Assembly: GCA_947631175.1 (NCBI GenBank) | Contig: CANRKI010000010.1 | Location: 1-39,382 of the forward strand | DNA length: 39,382 nucleotides | Reading direction: 5' to 3' | Source: an uncultured Flavobacterium sp. | GTDB lineage: Bacteria > Bacteroidota > Bacteroidia > Flavobacteriales > Flavobacteriaceae | Part shown: piece by piece, positions 16,342 to 23,747 of the stretch | Numbering within the stretch: position 1 is the first letter of the stretch | Layout: each line of letters opens with the position of its first letter | The notes under the pieces: generated by a model | Database searches by the model: none | What the model was told of the DNA's origin: nothing | What the model saw: the letters and a program-made list of their open reading frames with translations, nothing else | Translations under genes and position numbers: made by a program

Positions 16342-16911
16342 CTACTTTTTATATCCCCACGGATTTGGAGGAGTTTCAACAGCTTCTGTTAAATCAAAAA
16401 CAACAGTGAATTTTCTGTCAGAACCTACTTTCATTAAATTATAACTAAAATTTAGATCATTTAACGTTAACCACCAAATGTTAGAAAAAGCGTAATCAAT
16501 CATATTATACGTGTAAGCATCGGCTGGAAAAAATTGTATATCTGATTTTCCAACATTAGGTGCAGTACCACCGTATTGCGTAACCTCGTCTTCCGATCCA
16601 TCTTTATGGCGATGGTCATGTTTTAAGGTTAATATTCCTTTTTTATTTTTAGTGATTACCCATGTTCTTGAATGGTCATTCCCTACATGAAACGGAATTC
16701 TGATTTCATTTTTATTACATGAAATTACATGCATTACTAATTTTTCGCCTACAAAACCATCTCCTTCTTTTCCGCCCGCTGTAATTGTTCCTTCGTACGA
16801 GTTACCGCAATGCTTTAATAAGTTATTCCAAAAAACTTCAGACGGTTTTTTATCTTGAGCAAAACTAAAACTCTGAACAAACACAACCAAAATAAGTAAT
16901 ACACTTTTCAT
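16342..16911 (-). CDS. Secreted protein of unknown function
   Basis: A 189-aa exported protein when started at the ATG at 16911 (MKSVLLILVVFVQSFSFAQ, a type I signal peptide). The 16968 track start is a TTG inside a promoter-like region. The mature part has two cysteines (LLKHCGNSYEGTI, HVISCNKNEI) that may form a disulfide, and charged beta-strand-like segments. A His-rich stretch (LKHDHRHKDGSEDEV) could bind metal. The C-terminal half includes FFPADAYTYNMIDYAFSNIWWLTL and ends TPPNPWGYKK. I recognise it as a Bacteroidota-type secreted orphan but know no function. It is divergent from the TonB-receptor locus with about 130 nt between, and its His-rich stretch makes a link to that locus conceivable but unproven. 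Confidence 0.82.
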   Translation of the reverse strand: MKSVLLILVVFVQSFSFAQDKKPSEVFWNNLLKHCGNSYEGTITAGGKEGDGFVGEKLVMHVISCNKNEIRIPFHVGNDHSRTWVITKNKKGILTLKHDHRHKDGSEDEVTQYGGTAPNVGKSDIQFFPADAYTYNMIDYAFSNIWWLTLNDLNFSYNLMKVGSDRKFTVVFDLTEAVETPPNPWGYKK

Positions 16912-16934
16912 AATTAATCTTTTATTTATTTTTC

Positions 16935-16965
16935 GCAAGATATCATTAATCATAAATTTTACAAA
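16935..16965 (-). promoter_or_regulatory. Putative promoter (TTTG-N19-TATCTTGC) of the 16911 gene
   Basis: On the minus strand TTTG (16965-16962) and TATCTTGC (16942-16935) are separated by 19 nt, close to the Bacteroidota -33/-7 arrangement. It lies within the track ORF's 5' extension, favouring the ATG at 16911. Confidence 0.45.
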
Positions 16966-17026
16966 CAACTTTTTATTAATCCAATCATTTTTAAGAATTA
17001 TTTAGAATCAATTAAATTTAAATAGC

Positions 17027-17034
17027 TATTTTTG
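17027..17034 (+). promoter_or_regulatory. Putative -7 element of the metal-type TonB locus
   Basis: TATTTTTG (TAnnTTTG) ends 6 nt before the ATG at 17041. If it is used, the mRNA would be leaderless or nearly so. It also overlaps the TTG start (17032) chosen by the ORF track, which is therefore unlikely. Confidence 0.45.
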
Positions 17035-17040
17035 TATTTG

Positions 17041-17391
17041 ATGAAGAGTTTAAAAATAATAAAGCAATATATTATTTTAACAACAACGCTATTTATAGTA
17101 TTGTTGCAACCTCTGCATTCCTTTCAGCATTATTACAATGAGGTTTTAAGCGAATGCTCATCACACGATCACAAAAAACATACAACAGACGAGCACAATC
17201 AAAATCATGAAGATGATTGTCCTATTTGTGATTTTACTTACCAACCGTATGTAGCGACAGATACATTTAGTTTTGAACCCTTTTCTTTTTCAAAACTAAC
17301 GAAACCATACGTATACCAAACTTCTGAATACATTTCAGAAAGCCTTTTCCACAATTATTTACGTGGACCTCCTGCGCAATTTTTAGTTTAA
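17041..17391 (+). CDS. Small His/Cys-rich membrane-anchored protein with C-terminal RGPP tail
   Basis: A 116-aa protein. An N-terminal hydrophobic segment (IIKQYIILTTTLFIVLLQPLHSF) acts as signal or anchor. A potential metal-binding stretch follows, rich in His, Asp and Cys (ECSSHDHKKHTTDEHNQNHEDDCPICDFTY, with a CPIC pair). The C-terminus ends SLFHNYLRGPPAQFLV. The second small gene behind the receptor (19819) shares the hydrophobic N-terminus, His clusters and an RGPPxQxL tail, so the two look paralogous. Small CPIC/His proteins next to TonB receptors are familiar in Bacteroidota (DUF2946-like is the nearest name I can offer, uncertain). Likely role is metal binding or sensing in the envelope, which is inference. 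First gene of the locus. Confidence 0.82.
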   Translation: MKSLKIIKQYIILTTTLFIVLLQPLHSFQHYYNEVLSECSSHDHKKHTTDEHNQNHEDDCPICDFTYQPYVATDTFSFEPFSFSKLTKPYVYQTSEYISESLFHNYLRGPPAQFLV

Positions 17392-17403
17392 TCTTTTATT
17401 TCT

Positions 17404-17429
17404 ACAGAAAAATCTTAGATTTTCTCTGT
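17404..17429. promoter_or_regulatory. Palindrome between the small RGPP gene and the receptor gene
   Basis: ACAGAAAAAT CTTAG ATTTTCTCTGT forms a 10-bp stem with one bulged C in the 67-nt intergenic space. There is no T-tail, so it is more likely an operator or mRNA-processing structure than a terminator. Purely structural evidence. Confidence 0.35.
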
Positions 17430-17458
17430 CCACTTTCATTTACACTAAAAATACAAAC

Positions 17459-19816
17459 ATGCGAATCCTATTTGTTGCTGTTGCATTATGCATAGCATCT
17501 ATTGGTATGGCGCAAAATAAAATTTCGGGAACTGTTCGTAATGCAAAAAACGAAACGTTACCTGGCGCGCACGTACATTTATCTAACCAAAGTTTAGCAA
17601 CAGATCCGTTAGGAAATTTTGAATTTAATCGAATCTCTGATAACACACACCGTTTAATTGTGAGTTATATTGGATATGTTACTAAAGATACAGTACTTAA
17701 TGTGTACGAAAACCTTCGTATAAATATTATTTTGCAAGAAGATAAAAGTGCCTTGCAAGAAGTTGTGATTACCACCAATCAAGCTAAAAAAACGAGTAAT
17801 ACAACAAACGTTTCTCAGCAAAAAGTACTGGCAAACTACGGAGGCTCGTTTGCTACATCATTAGAAAACGTAGCTGGAATTAATGCTTCGCAGATTGGTG
17901 CCGGACAATCCAAACCTATAATTCGTGGGTTAAGTGCCAACCGAGTTGCTGTTACCGAGAACGGAATTAAACAAGAAGGACAACAATGGGGAGCCGATCA
18001 TGGTTTAGAGATTGATGCGTTTAATACCGAAAAAGTAGAAATTATTAAAGGTGTTGGAACCATTGCATACGGAAGTGACGCGATGGGCGGAGTTATTGCT
18101 ATTGATAATTCGGCTATTCCTAGTGATTCATTAACCGGGAATATATCTTTATTAGGAAAATCTGTAAACGATGGTTTAGGAGTGAATTTAAATTTAAAAC
18201 AGCGATTCAACAAAATCTATTTTAAAGCCAATGCTACTATTTTAGATTATGCAGATTATAAAATTCCAACAAAAAACATATCGTATTTAAATTATAACAT
18301 GCCGGTTCACAAAAACCGATTAAAAAACTCGGCGGGTGTAGAACGTAATTTTGCAGGAACATTAGGTTATAAAAGTGAAAAACTACACAGCTTTATACAA
18401 GTATCTAACAATTATATAAAATCAGGTTTTTTTCCGGGTGCGCACGGAATCCCAAATGTAAACGCTGTTGCTCACGATGGAGATTACAGAAATATCGAAT
18501 TCCCATATCAATCGGTAAACCATTTAAAAGTAATTTCTGACAATACATACAAAACAAATAAAGGAGAATTTAATTTTAAAGTTGCTTTTCAAAACAACCA
18601 TCGTCAAGAGTGGAGTAAATTTCACACCCATTACAGCAACCAAACCGCTCCTACAAACAATCCGGATTTAGAGCTCGATTTTAAACTTATAACTATAGAC
18701 CAACAACTTAGTTATAAACACAAATGGGATGAAAAAAATCAAACGAAATTTGGAATTCAATACCAATATCAAAACAATAAAAGTGGTGGTTATAGCTACT
18801 TACTTCCAAAATTTAACCGAAAAGCATTAGGCGTTTTTGCTACACACGAATATCAACTATCTAATAAATTAAAAACAGAATTTGGTGTTCGAGCAGATTG
18901 GGCCGATTTAAAAATAAATGCCTATTACGATACTATTTTATATCAATATTTAATTAATTCGGGCAGAAACGAAGCGCTAGCAAATTATTACGCACAACGC
19001 ACGCCAGAACTTGATAAAGACTTTAACGCATTCAACTTTGCATTAGGTTTAAATTATGCTTTAGCTCCTAATTGGAATTGGAATTTTACTGCGGCGTCTA
19101 ACTTTAGATTTCCAACAGCAATAGAATTAGCCTCTAACGGAATTCACCACGGCGCTTTTCGTCACGAACAAGGAGATGCCAATTTAGATCCCGAAAAAGG
19201 TTGGGCATTTGATACGGTTTTAAGTCATGAGATCGATGGATTTTCGGTAAGTTTAAGTCCGTATGTCTATTATTTTACCAACTATATTTATTTAAAACCA
19301 AGCGGGCAATTTTCGATTTTACCACATGGCGGACAAATTTACACCTACACACAAAGCAAAGCATTACTAGCAGGTTTTGAGCTAGAACTTACAAAAACGT
19401 TTTGGAATAAGTTAACCGTTAATTCGGTTTTCGAATACATCAGAAACCAACAACTAAACAGCAATAAAAATTTAAATTACGCATTACCTTTTACGCCAGC
19501 AAACAACGTTTTTATTAAAGTTGACTACGCGTTTAACAATGTAAATTATTTTAAAAACAATAAAATTTATATTTCGGCTAAACACGGATTAGAGCAAAAT
19601 CGAATTGCGCAAAACGAAGAATTTACACCAAGTTTCACCACTTTTGGAGCTGGACTTTCAAGTCAAATACAGCTTAAAAAATTTAAAATAAATGCGCAAT
19701 TAACCACAACCAATTTATTCAACGAAAAATATTACAACCACAGTAGTTATTATCGTGCAGTCGAAATTCCAGAATTAGGAAGAAACATACAACTTTTACT
19801 AAGTATTCCATTTTAA
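17459..19816 (+). CDS. TonB-dependent outer-membrane receptor, ZnuD-like
   Basis: A 785-aa outer-membrane transporter energised by TonB. It has a signal peptide (MRILFVAVALCIASIGMAQ), then a carboxypeptidase-regulatory-like domain at about residues 22-95 (ISGTVRNAKNETLPGAHVHLSNQSLATDPLGNFEF). The plug domain, about 115-220, includes GQSKPIIRGLSANRVAVTENGIKQEGQQWGADHGLEID and YGSDAMGGVIAI. A beta-barrel follows and ends in the aromatic LLLSIPF. The barrel segment ELASNGIHHGAFRHEQGDANLDPEKGWAFD resembles the NGPH...E.G...L..E region of ZnuD-type zinc receptors, and the loops are His-rich. Zinc (or another divalent metal) import is therefore the best guess; haem or cobalamin are alternatives. 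It is flanked by two RGPP-tail small genes and a His-rich lipoprotein. Confidence 0.9.
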   Translation: MRILFVAVALCIASIGMAQNKISGTVRNAKNETLPGAHVHLSNQSLATDPLGNFEFNRISDNTHRLIVSYIGYVTKDTVLNVYENLRINIILQEDKSALQEVVITTNQAKKTSNTTNVSQQKVLANYGGSFATSLENVAGINASQIGAGQSKPIIRGLSANRVAVTENGIKQEGQQWGADHGLEIDAFNTEKVEIIKGVGTIAYGSDAMGGVIAIDNSAIPSDSLTGNISLLGKSVNDGLGVNLNLKQRFNKIYFKANATILDYADYKIPTKNISYLNYNMPVHKNRLKNSAGVERNFAGTLGYKSEKLHSFIQVSNNYIKSGFFPGAHGIPNVNAVAHDGDYRNIEFPYQSVNHLKVISDNTYKTNKGEFNFKVAFQNNHRQEWSKFHTHYSNQTAPTNNPDLELDFKLITIDQQLSYKHKWDEKNQTKFGIQYQYQNNKSGGYSYLLPKFNRKALGVFATHEYQLSNKLKTEFGVRADWADLKINAYYDTILYQYLINSGRNEALANYYAQRTPELDKDFNAFNFALGLNYALAPNWNWNFTAASNFRFPTAIELASNGIHHGAFRHEQGDANLDPEKGWAFDTVLSHEIDGFSVSLSPYVYYFTNYIYLKPSGQFSILPHGGQIYTYTQSKALLAGFELELTKTFWNKLTVNSVFEYIRNQQLNSNKNLNYALPFTPANNVFIKVDYAFNNVNYFKNNKIYISAKHGLEQNRIAQNEEFTPSFTTFGAGLSSQIQLKKFKINAQLTTTNLFNEKYYNHSSYYRAVEIPELGRNIQLLLSIPF

Positions 19817-19818
19817 AA

Positions 19819-20163
19819 TTGAAAGCTACAAAAAAACATATAGTTACTTTATTACTTGCCATCTTTTGGATTCCGCAGGTAAATAATGCTATACATTATT
19901 TTGTAGTGCATCATCATTATAACAATTCTTATTCTGATAAAACCGAGGTTCACAAACTATCAAACGATCACATTTGTAAACAACATATTTTTGTTCAAGC
20001 AGCATTACTTGTGCCCGAATTAATAAACTTTACTTGTATTCGTACGGATTTTAATATAAAAAAGGACTTCTTATTTATTCAGAAAAAATATTTTAAAACC
20101 TTATTTAATTTTTACACACGAGGTCCACCTCAGCAACTTTTAGCTCAAAAATCATCAATCTAA
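19819..20163 (+). CDS. Second small His-rich RGPP-tail protein, TTG start
   Basis: A 114-aa product read from a TTG 2 nt after the receptor's stop codon. The frame contains no ATG at all, so an alternative start is required and translation is probably coupled to the receptor. A hydrophobic N-terminus (HIVTLLLAIFWIPQVNNAIHYFVV) precedes a His-rich stretch (HHHYNNSYSDKTEVHKLSNDHICKQH). The C-terminus, LFIQKKYFKTLFNFYTRGPPQQLLAQ, aligns with the tail of the gene at 17041 (YISESLFHNYLRGPPAQFLV). The Cys pair of the first protein is not kept; single cysteines occur instead. A role in binding metal at the envelope is inferred from composition and context only. Confidence 0.78.
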   Translation: MKATKKHIVTLLLAIFWIPQVNNAIHYFVVHHHYNNSYSDKTEVHKLSNDHICKQHIFVQAALLVPELINFTCIRTDFNIKKDFLFIQKKYFKTLFNFYTRGPPQQLLAQKSSI

Positions 20164-20198
20164 AAAAGTAAAATTTAAATAAATTAAAATAATTCAAA

Positions 20199-20666
20199 AT
20201 GAAAAAATTAGCTTTATATATCAGCATCTTATCAACAACTTTATTTGTATCATGTTCTAGCGACGATAACGCTGTTGACACACAAAAACCAGAAATTACT
20301 TTACTTGAACCAGGAGATCACGAAGGTTTTTTACCTGGTAGTGAAATACACATCGAAGGTTTAATTACAGATAACGAAGCATTAGCCTCGTATAAAATTG
20401 AAATTCATGCTGCCGAAGACGGGCACACACACGGAAGAAGAAGTACAAATTACTTTCAGTACGAACAAACTTTTCAAATTACAGAAAACACAAAAGTTTA
20501 CGAATTACACCGTCATGTGGAAATTCCAGAAAATATTAACGGAGAAACACTTACAAACGGACATTATCATTTAGGAATATTTGCTTTAGATAAAGCAGGA
20601 AACCAACAACAGGTTTTTACAGAAATATATATTGGTAACGATGCTGAAGAACATACACATGGTTAA
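20199..20666 (+). CDS. DUF4625-type His-rich lipoprotein
   Basis: A 155-aa lipoprotein with signal peptide MKKLALYISILSTTLFVSC and a following SSDD sorting-type stretch, so probably outer-membrane anchored. The mature domain, DTQKPEITLLEPGDHEGFLPGSEIHIEGLITDNEALASYKIEIHAAEDGHTHG...LTNGHYHLGIFALDKAGNQQQVFTEIYIG, is an Ig-like fold matching the DUF4625 pattern as I remember it. His-rich motifs DGHTHG and the C-terminal EEHTHG suggest metal binding. It is the last gene of the receptor cluster, 35 nt after the second RGPP gene, followed by a strong shared terminator. It may act as a surface or periplasmic metal-binding partner of the receptor, which is inference. Confidence 0.87.
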   Translation: MKKLALYISILSTTLFVSCSSDDNAVDTQKPEITLLEPGDHEGFLPGSEIHIEGLITDNEALASYKIEIHAAEDGHTHGRRSTNYFQYEQTFQITENTKVYELHRHVEIPENINGETLTNGHYHLGIFALDKAGNQQQVFTEIYIGNDAEEHTHG

Positions 20667-20667
20667 T

Positions 20668-20702
20668 AAAAAAGGGTTTAGCAATTGCTAAACCCTTTTT
20701 TT
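20668..20702. terminator. Bidirectional terminator, perfect palindrome
   Basis: AAAAAAGGGTTTAGCA directly abuts its complement TGCTAAACCCTTTTTT, serving the DUF4625 gene (+) and the lipocalin-like gene (-). Confidence 0.92.
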
Positions 20703-21058
20703 TATCTTTTAAATACAAATGTTTCGTCATATTCAGAATCATATAATCTTAATGTAGATCCTGTTAATTCCGTTATTTGTAAATCACCTGATTCAATTGT
20801 AATAATATTACCTTCTTGTGTCCAAGTAAAAGTATCTTGATCATCTATTGCACAACTTGTATTATAAATTACATATTTATAAACATTATTCGCGTTAAAT
20901 TCAATATAATCTTTTTTAGTAGCGCACTCATGATCGTGTAACTCTGTGCCTCCATCGTAAATACTTGCATGATGATGCCATTTACCTAAAATTGACGCAC
21001 TACCTTTATCATCGTCACTACTACAAGACGTTACTAACGATAACGAAAGAATTGACAC
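20702..21058 (-). CDS. Lipocalin-like His-rich lipoprotein, probably frameshifted at its 5' end
   Basis: The 118-aa ORF starts at a GTG (21058) with a truncated signal peptide, MSILSLSLVTSC, then SSDDDKG. The domain GKWHHHASIYDGGTELHDHECATKKDYIEF...YKYVIYNTSCAIDDQDTFTWTQEGNIITIESGDLQITELTGSTLRLY fits the small lipocalin-like lipoproteins of Bacteroidota, with a conserved Cys pair and added histidines. Just upstream an ATG (21081) is followed by six A residues. One extra A would give MKKILFLFVSILSLSLVTSC, a perfect lipoprotein signal peptide in the same frame. The gene thus appears shifted by one base in a homopolymer, either by a real indel or by sequencing error. It converges on the receptor cluster and may share its metal theme. 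Confidence 0.8.
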   Translation of the reverse strand: MSILSLSLVTSCSSDDDKGSASILGKWHHHASIYDGGTELHDHECATKKDYIEFNANNVYKYVIYNTSCAIDDQDTFTWTQEGNIITIESGDLQITELTGSTLRLYDSEYDETFVFKR

Positions 21059-21207
21059 GAATAGAAATAAAATTTTTTCATTTTTTTATGTTTTTAATTA
21101 ATTTTAACAAAAATAAAAAAAATATAACAAATTATACGTTAATATAAAAAATATTTTATTCAGAATAAAATAACAAAAACCATTAAAAAGAACATTTACC
21201 ATATCCA

Positions 21208-21476
21208 TTTTATTTTTTGGGCGTTCCCCGCCTTTTTAGTGAGCGCCTCGTGTTTTACTCACTTGCAATTTTTTCACGTTGTTACAAAATGTGCTTAAAC
21301 AATGCTACAACCCGCTAACGCGCTTCGCCATAAGTTAAACATTTGGCAGCGCGCGTTAGCGGGTGTAGCGGCATCCTTTTTTGTATAACGCGGAGCGTTT
21401 ACAAAAAAGATAAAGCGAAAAACGCGACGGTTTGGTAAATTTTTAATTTACATAAACCGTAACGCCCAAAATAAAA
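21208..21476. repeat. Full copy 2 of the dispersed palindromic element (269 bp)
   Basis: Same ends as copy 1 (TTTTATTTTTTGGGCGTT and AACGCCCAAAATAAAA) and a near-identical interior, e.g. CACGTTGTTACAAAATGTGC and CGCCATAAGTTAAACATTTG. The central stem arms are 21304-21323 and 21351-21369. In one position the pair C-G of copy 1 is A-T here, keeping the stem. It fills most of the gap of about 430 bp between the lipocalin-like gene and the S9 peptidase; the remainder is AT-rich sequence without a recognisable gene. Confidence 0.9.
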
Positions 21477-21506
21477 AAAACTCGACCGTTACTTGTCGAG
21501 TTTTGT
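21477..21506 (-). terminator. Terminator of the S9 peptidase gene
   Basis: ACTCGAC/GTCGAGT stem with an 8-nt loop and an A-run on its left (T-tail on the minus strand), just 3' of the minus-strand peptidase and abutting repeat copy 2. Confidence 0.75.
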
Positions 21507-21509
21507 GTT

Positions 21510-23402
21510 TTATAGTGTTTCTTTTAACCATTTAAAAAATTCACCCTGCCAAATCATAGCATTTTGTGGTTTAATCACCCAGTGATTTTCGTCTGGTAAA
21601 TACACAAATCGTGATTTAATTCCTTGTAATTGTGCTGCCTGAAAAGCTTCTTGCCCTTGACCAATTGGCACACGATAGTCTTTACCACCATGAAATACCA
21701 AAATTGGTGTGTTCCAGTTTGCAACTAAATTTTTAGGGTTAAATTGTGCGTATGTTTTTTGAGCTACTGCATTGTTTTTGTCCCAATATGCGCCACCTGC
21801 ATCCCAATTTGTAAAGAAAACTTCCTCGGTTGTTCCGTACATAGATTCAAGGTTAAAAACACCGCAATGCGAGATAAAGGTTTTAAAACGGTTGTTGTGA
21901 ATTCCGGCTAAGTAATAAACCGAATAGCCACCGTAACTAGCGCCAATTGCGCCTAAACGCGATTTGTCCACATATTTTTCTTTGGCAACATCGTCAATTG
22001 CAGAAAGATAATCGTTCATTACTTGTCCGCCCCAATCTTTAGATATTGCTTCGTTCCACTCTACTCCGTGACCTGGCATTCCGCGGCGGTTTGGCGCTAC
22101 AATAATGTATCCTTGTGAGGCCATAACTTGAAAATTCCAACGGAATGAGTAAAAGTAACTTAATGCAGATTGTGGTCCGCCTTGGCAATATAATAGAGTT
22201 GGATATTTTTTGTTAGGATCAAAATTTGGAGGATAAATTACGTGAACTAACATGTCTTTTCCATCTGTTGTTTTTACCCAACGTTCTTCGGAAGTTACTA
22301 AATCTAAAGTTTTATATGTCTCGTTATTAACTTTAGTAACTTGATTCCACTTTTTAGATTTTAAGTTGTACGAATATACTTCGCTCGCTTGGTTAAAATC
22401 GGTACGGGTTACAAAAACATCGTTCCCTACAGTATCAACAATTCCGGTTACGTCAAATTTACCTGTTGTAATTTGTTTTACGTTTACCGCAATACGTTTT
22501 GCCCCCGGAAAGTTAACCTCGAACAAATGCTGTGCTCCTTTTACTGGGGCAACAAAGTAAATTTTAGTTCCATCTGCCGACCATTTGTAGCTAGAAACTG
22601 TTCCGTCCCAACCCGCAGTAAGGTTCATATCGATACCTTTGTAGCGTACGATTAAGTCATTTTTATCGGCTTCGTATCCATCGCGCTTCATTTGTAGCCA
22701 AGTTAATTCGCCGTTTGGAGAAAATGTAGGATGTGTATCGTACCCTGGATTGGTTGAAGTAAGATTTGTGGTTTGTTTTGTCGCTAAATCGTATTGATAT
22801 AAATCGGTATTTGTGCTAGTAGCGTATTCTGTTCCGATTTTCTTTTTAGCTACATAAACTACAGATTTATGGTCCGGAGCCCAAACATAATCTTCGCTAC
22901 CACCAAAAGGTTTTTGCGGAGAGTCGAAAGGTTCGTTTAATAAAAGGTCTACAATATTTCCGTTATTTTGCTCCACAAAAACGTGGTTGTGTGTTCCGTC
23001 ATTATAAGTATCCCAATGTCTGTAATCTAGGGCATCGTATATTTGAACTGTCGATTCTTTAAGCTCTGGGTAATAATCAGAACCTAAAACTTTGTTTATT
23101 TTAACCTCTTTATGCGTAAGCAAATCACCATTTGGAGCTTTGTATGGATCTGCAATTAAGTCTTTATAATCTTCAATTTCAGTAGGTTTTCCACCTTTTA
23201 AAGCTACAATGTACGTTTTCGAATTTACTTTGTTAGCAGCAACATCGGGAGTTCCTACTTTATAAACTAAATTTTTTCCATCTTTTGTGATCCCAACAGG
23301 CGATACTCTTCCTAACTTCCATAAAAGGTCGGGATTCATTACGTTTTGAGCCGTCATGTTTAGCCCCATTAAGGTTAAGGTTAAAATAATTATTTTTTTC
23401 AT
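21510..23402 (-). CDS. Secreted S9 family peptidase (prolyl oligopeptidase/acylaminoacyl-peptidase type)
   Basis: A 630-aa serine peptidase exported by the signal peptide MKKIIILTLTLMGLNMTAQ. The N-terminal two thirds form a beta-propeller (repeats such as YDTHPTFSPNGELTWLQ and SYKWSADGTKIYFVAP). The C-terminal alpha/beta-hydrolase domain carries the catalytic Ser in IGASYGGYSVYYLAG, the Asp in VFHGGKDYRVPIGQG and the His in LPDENHWVIKP. Such enzymes trim oligopeptides in the periplasm. The S9C/acylaminoacyl-peptidase branch seems the best fit rather than DPP4, judging from GASYGGY and size. Monocistronic, with the repeat element beyond its terminator. Confidence 0.93.
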   Translation of the reverse strand: MKKIIILTLTLMGLNMTAQNVMNPDLLWKLGRVSPVGITKDGKNLVYKVGTPDVAANKVNSKTYIVALKGGKPTEIEDYKDLIADPYKAPNGDLLTHKEVKINKVLGSDYYPELKESTVQIYDALDYRHWDTYNDGTHNHVFVEQNNGNIVDLLLNEPFDSPQKPFGGSEDYVWAPDHKSVVYVAKKKIGTEYATSTNTDLYQYDLATKQTTNLTSTNPGYDTHPTFSPNGELTWLQMKRDGYEADKNDLIVRYKGIDMNLTAGWDGTVSSYKWSADGTKIYFVAPVKGAQHLFEVNFPGAKRIAVNVKQITTGKFDVTGIVDTVGNDVFVTRTDFNQASEVYSYNLKSKKWNQVTKVNNETYKTLDLVTSEERWVKTTDGKDMLVHVIYPPNFDPNKKYPTLLYCQGGPQSALSYFYSFRWNFQVMASQGYIIVAPNRRGMPGHGVEWNEAISKDWGGQVMNDYLSAIDDVAKEKYVDKSRLGAIGASYGGYSVYYLAGIHNNRFKTFISHCGVFNLESMYGTTEEVFFTNWDAGGAYWDKNNAVAQKTYAQFNPKNLVANWNTPILVFHGGKDYRVPIGQGQEAFQAAQLQGIKSRFVYLPDENHWVIKPQNAMIWQGEFFKWLKETL

Positions 23403-23455
23403 GTTTTGATAAATATTGTGTTTTGTAAAGTTATAAAAATGAAATGAATTTAAAC

Positions 23456-23492
23456 GTGCGATGAAACAAAGCTCTTTAATCGCACTTTTTTT
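23456..23492 (+). terminator. Orphan terminator-like hairpin
   Basis: A 7-bp GC-rich stem, 16-nt loop and seven T residues. On the plus strand a 13-codon ORF (MKQSSLIALFLTY) starts inside it and runs through it. Its transcript is unknown. Confidence 0.45.
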
Positions 23493-23573
23493 AACGTATT
23501 GATGCTTTTTTGTGTTTTTATTATTAGTGTATTTTTAAAAAAAAAACTAATTTCACGAATTCAAAAATATTTG

Positions 23574-23597
23574 ATCGATTACAAAATGTTAATCGAT
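23574..23597. promoter_or_regulatory. Dyad symmetry ATCGATTA-N8-TAATCGAT
   Basis: Perfect 8-bp inverted repeat upstream of dedA and about 170 bp upstream of the S9 peptidase start; an operator-like candidate only. Confidence 0.35.
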
Positions 23598-23625
23598 GTA
23601 AATCACTAACAAAAAAATATTTTCG

Positions 23626-23658
23626 TTTGATAATTCATTAATTCATTGTCTATATTTT
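23626..23658 (+). promoter_or_regulatory. Putative dedA promoter (TTTG-N21-TATATTTT)
   Basis: TTTG and TATATTTT spaced by 21 nt approximate the Bacteroidota -33/-7 boxes, about 90 nt upstream of the ATG. Confidence 0.35.
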
Positions 23659-23747
23659 AAGTTATAAAAAAACTTAAATGTATAAAAAATAACATAATGA
23701 TTATCAGCGATATAAAACATGTAATTAATTAACTAATTTAAACACTA

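Larger units (their letters stand above)
23403..23747. other. Divergent intergenic region, 345 bp, with orphan hairpin and dyad
   Basis: No gene of convincing length. It holds a GTGCGAT/ATCGCAC hairpin followed by T7 (23456-23492), which looks like a plus-strand terminator although no plus-strand gene precedes it. It also holds a perfect dyad ATCGATTA-N8-TAATCGAT (23574-23597) and a possible promoter for dedA. Probably carries the promoters of both divergent genes. Confidence 0.6.

Noticed and set aside
23549-23566. AATTTCACGAATTCA occurs here and again near 26753
   Set aside because: Only 15 nt shared in AT-rich intergenic DNA without extended similarity; too little to call a repeat family.
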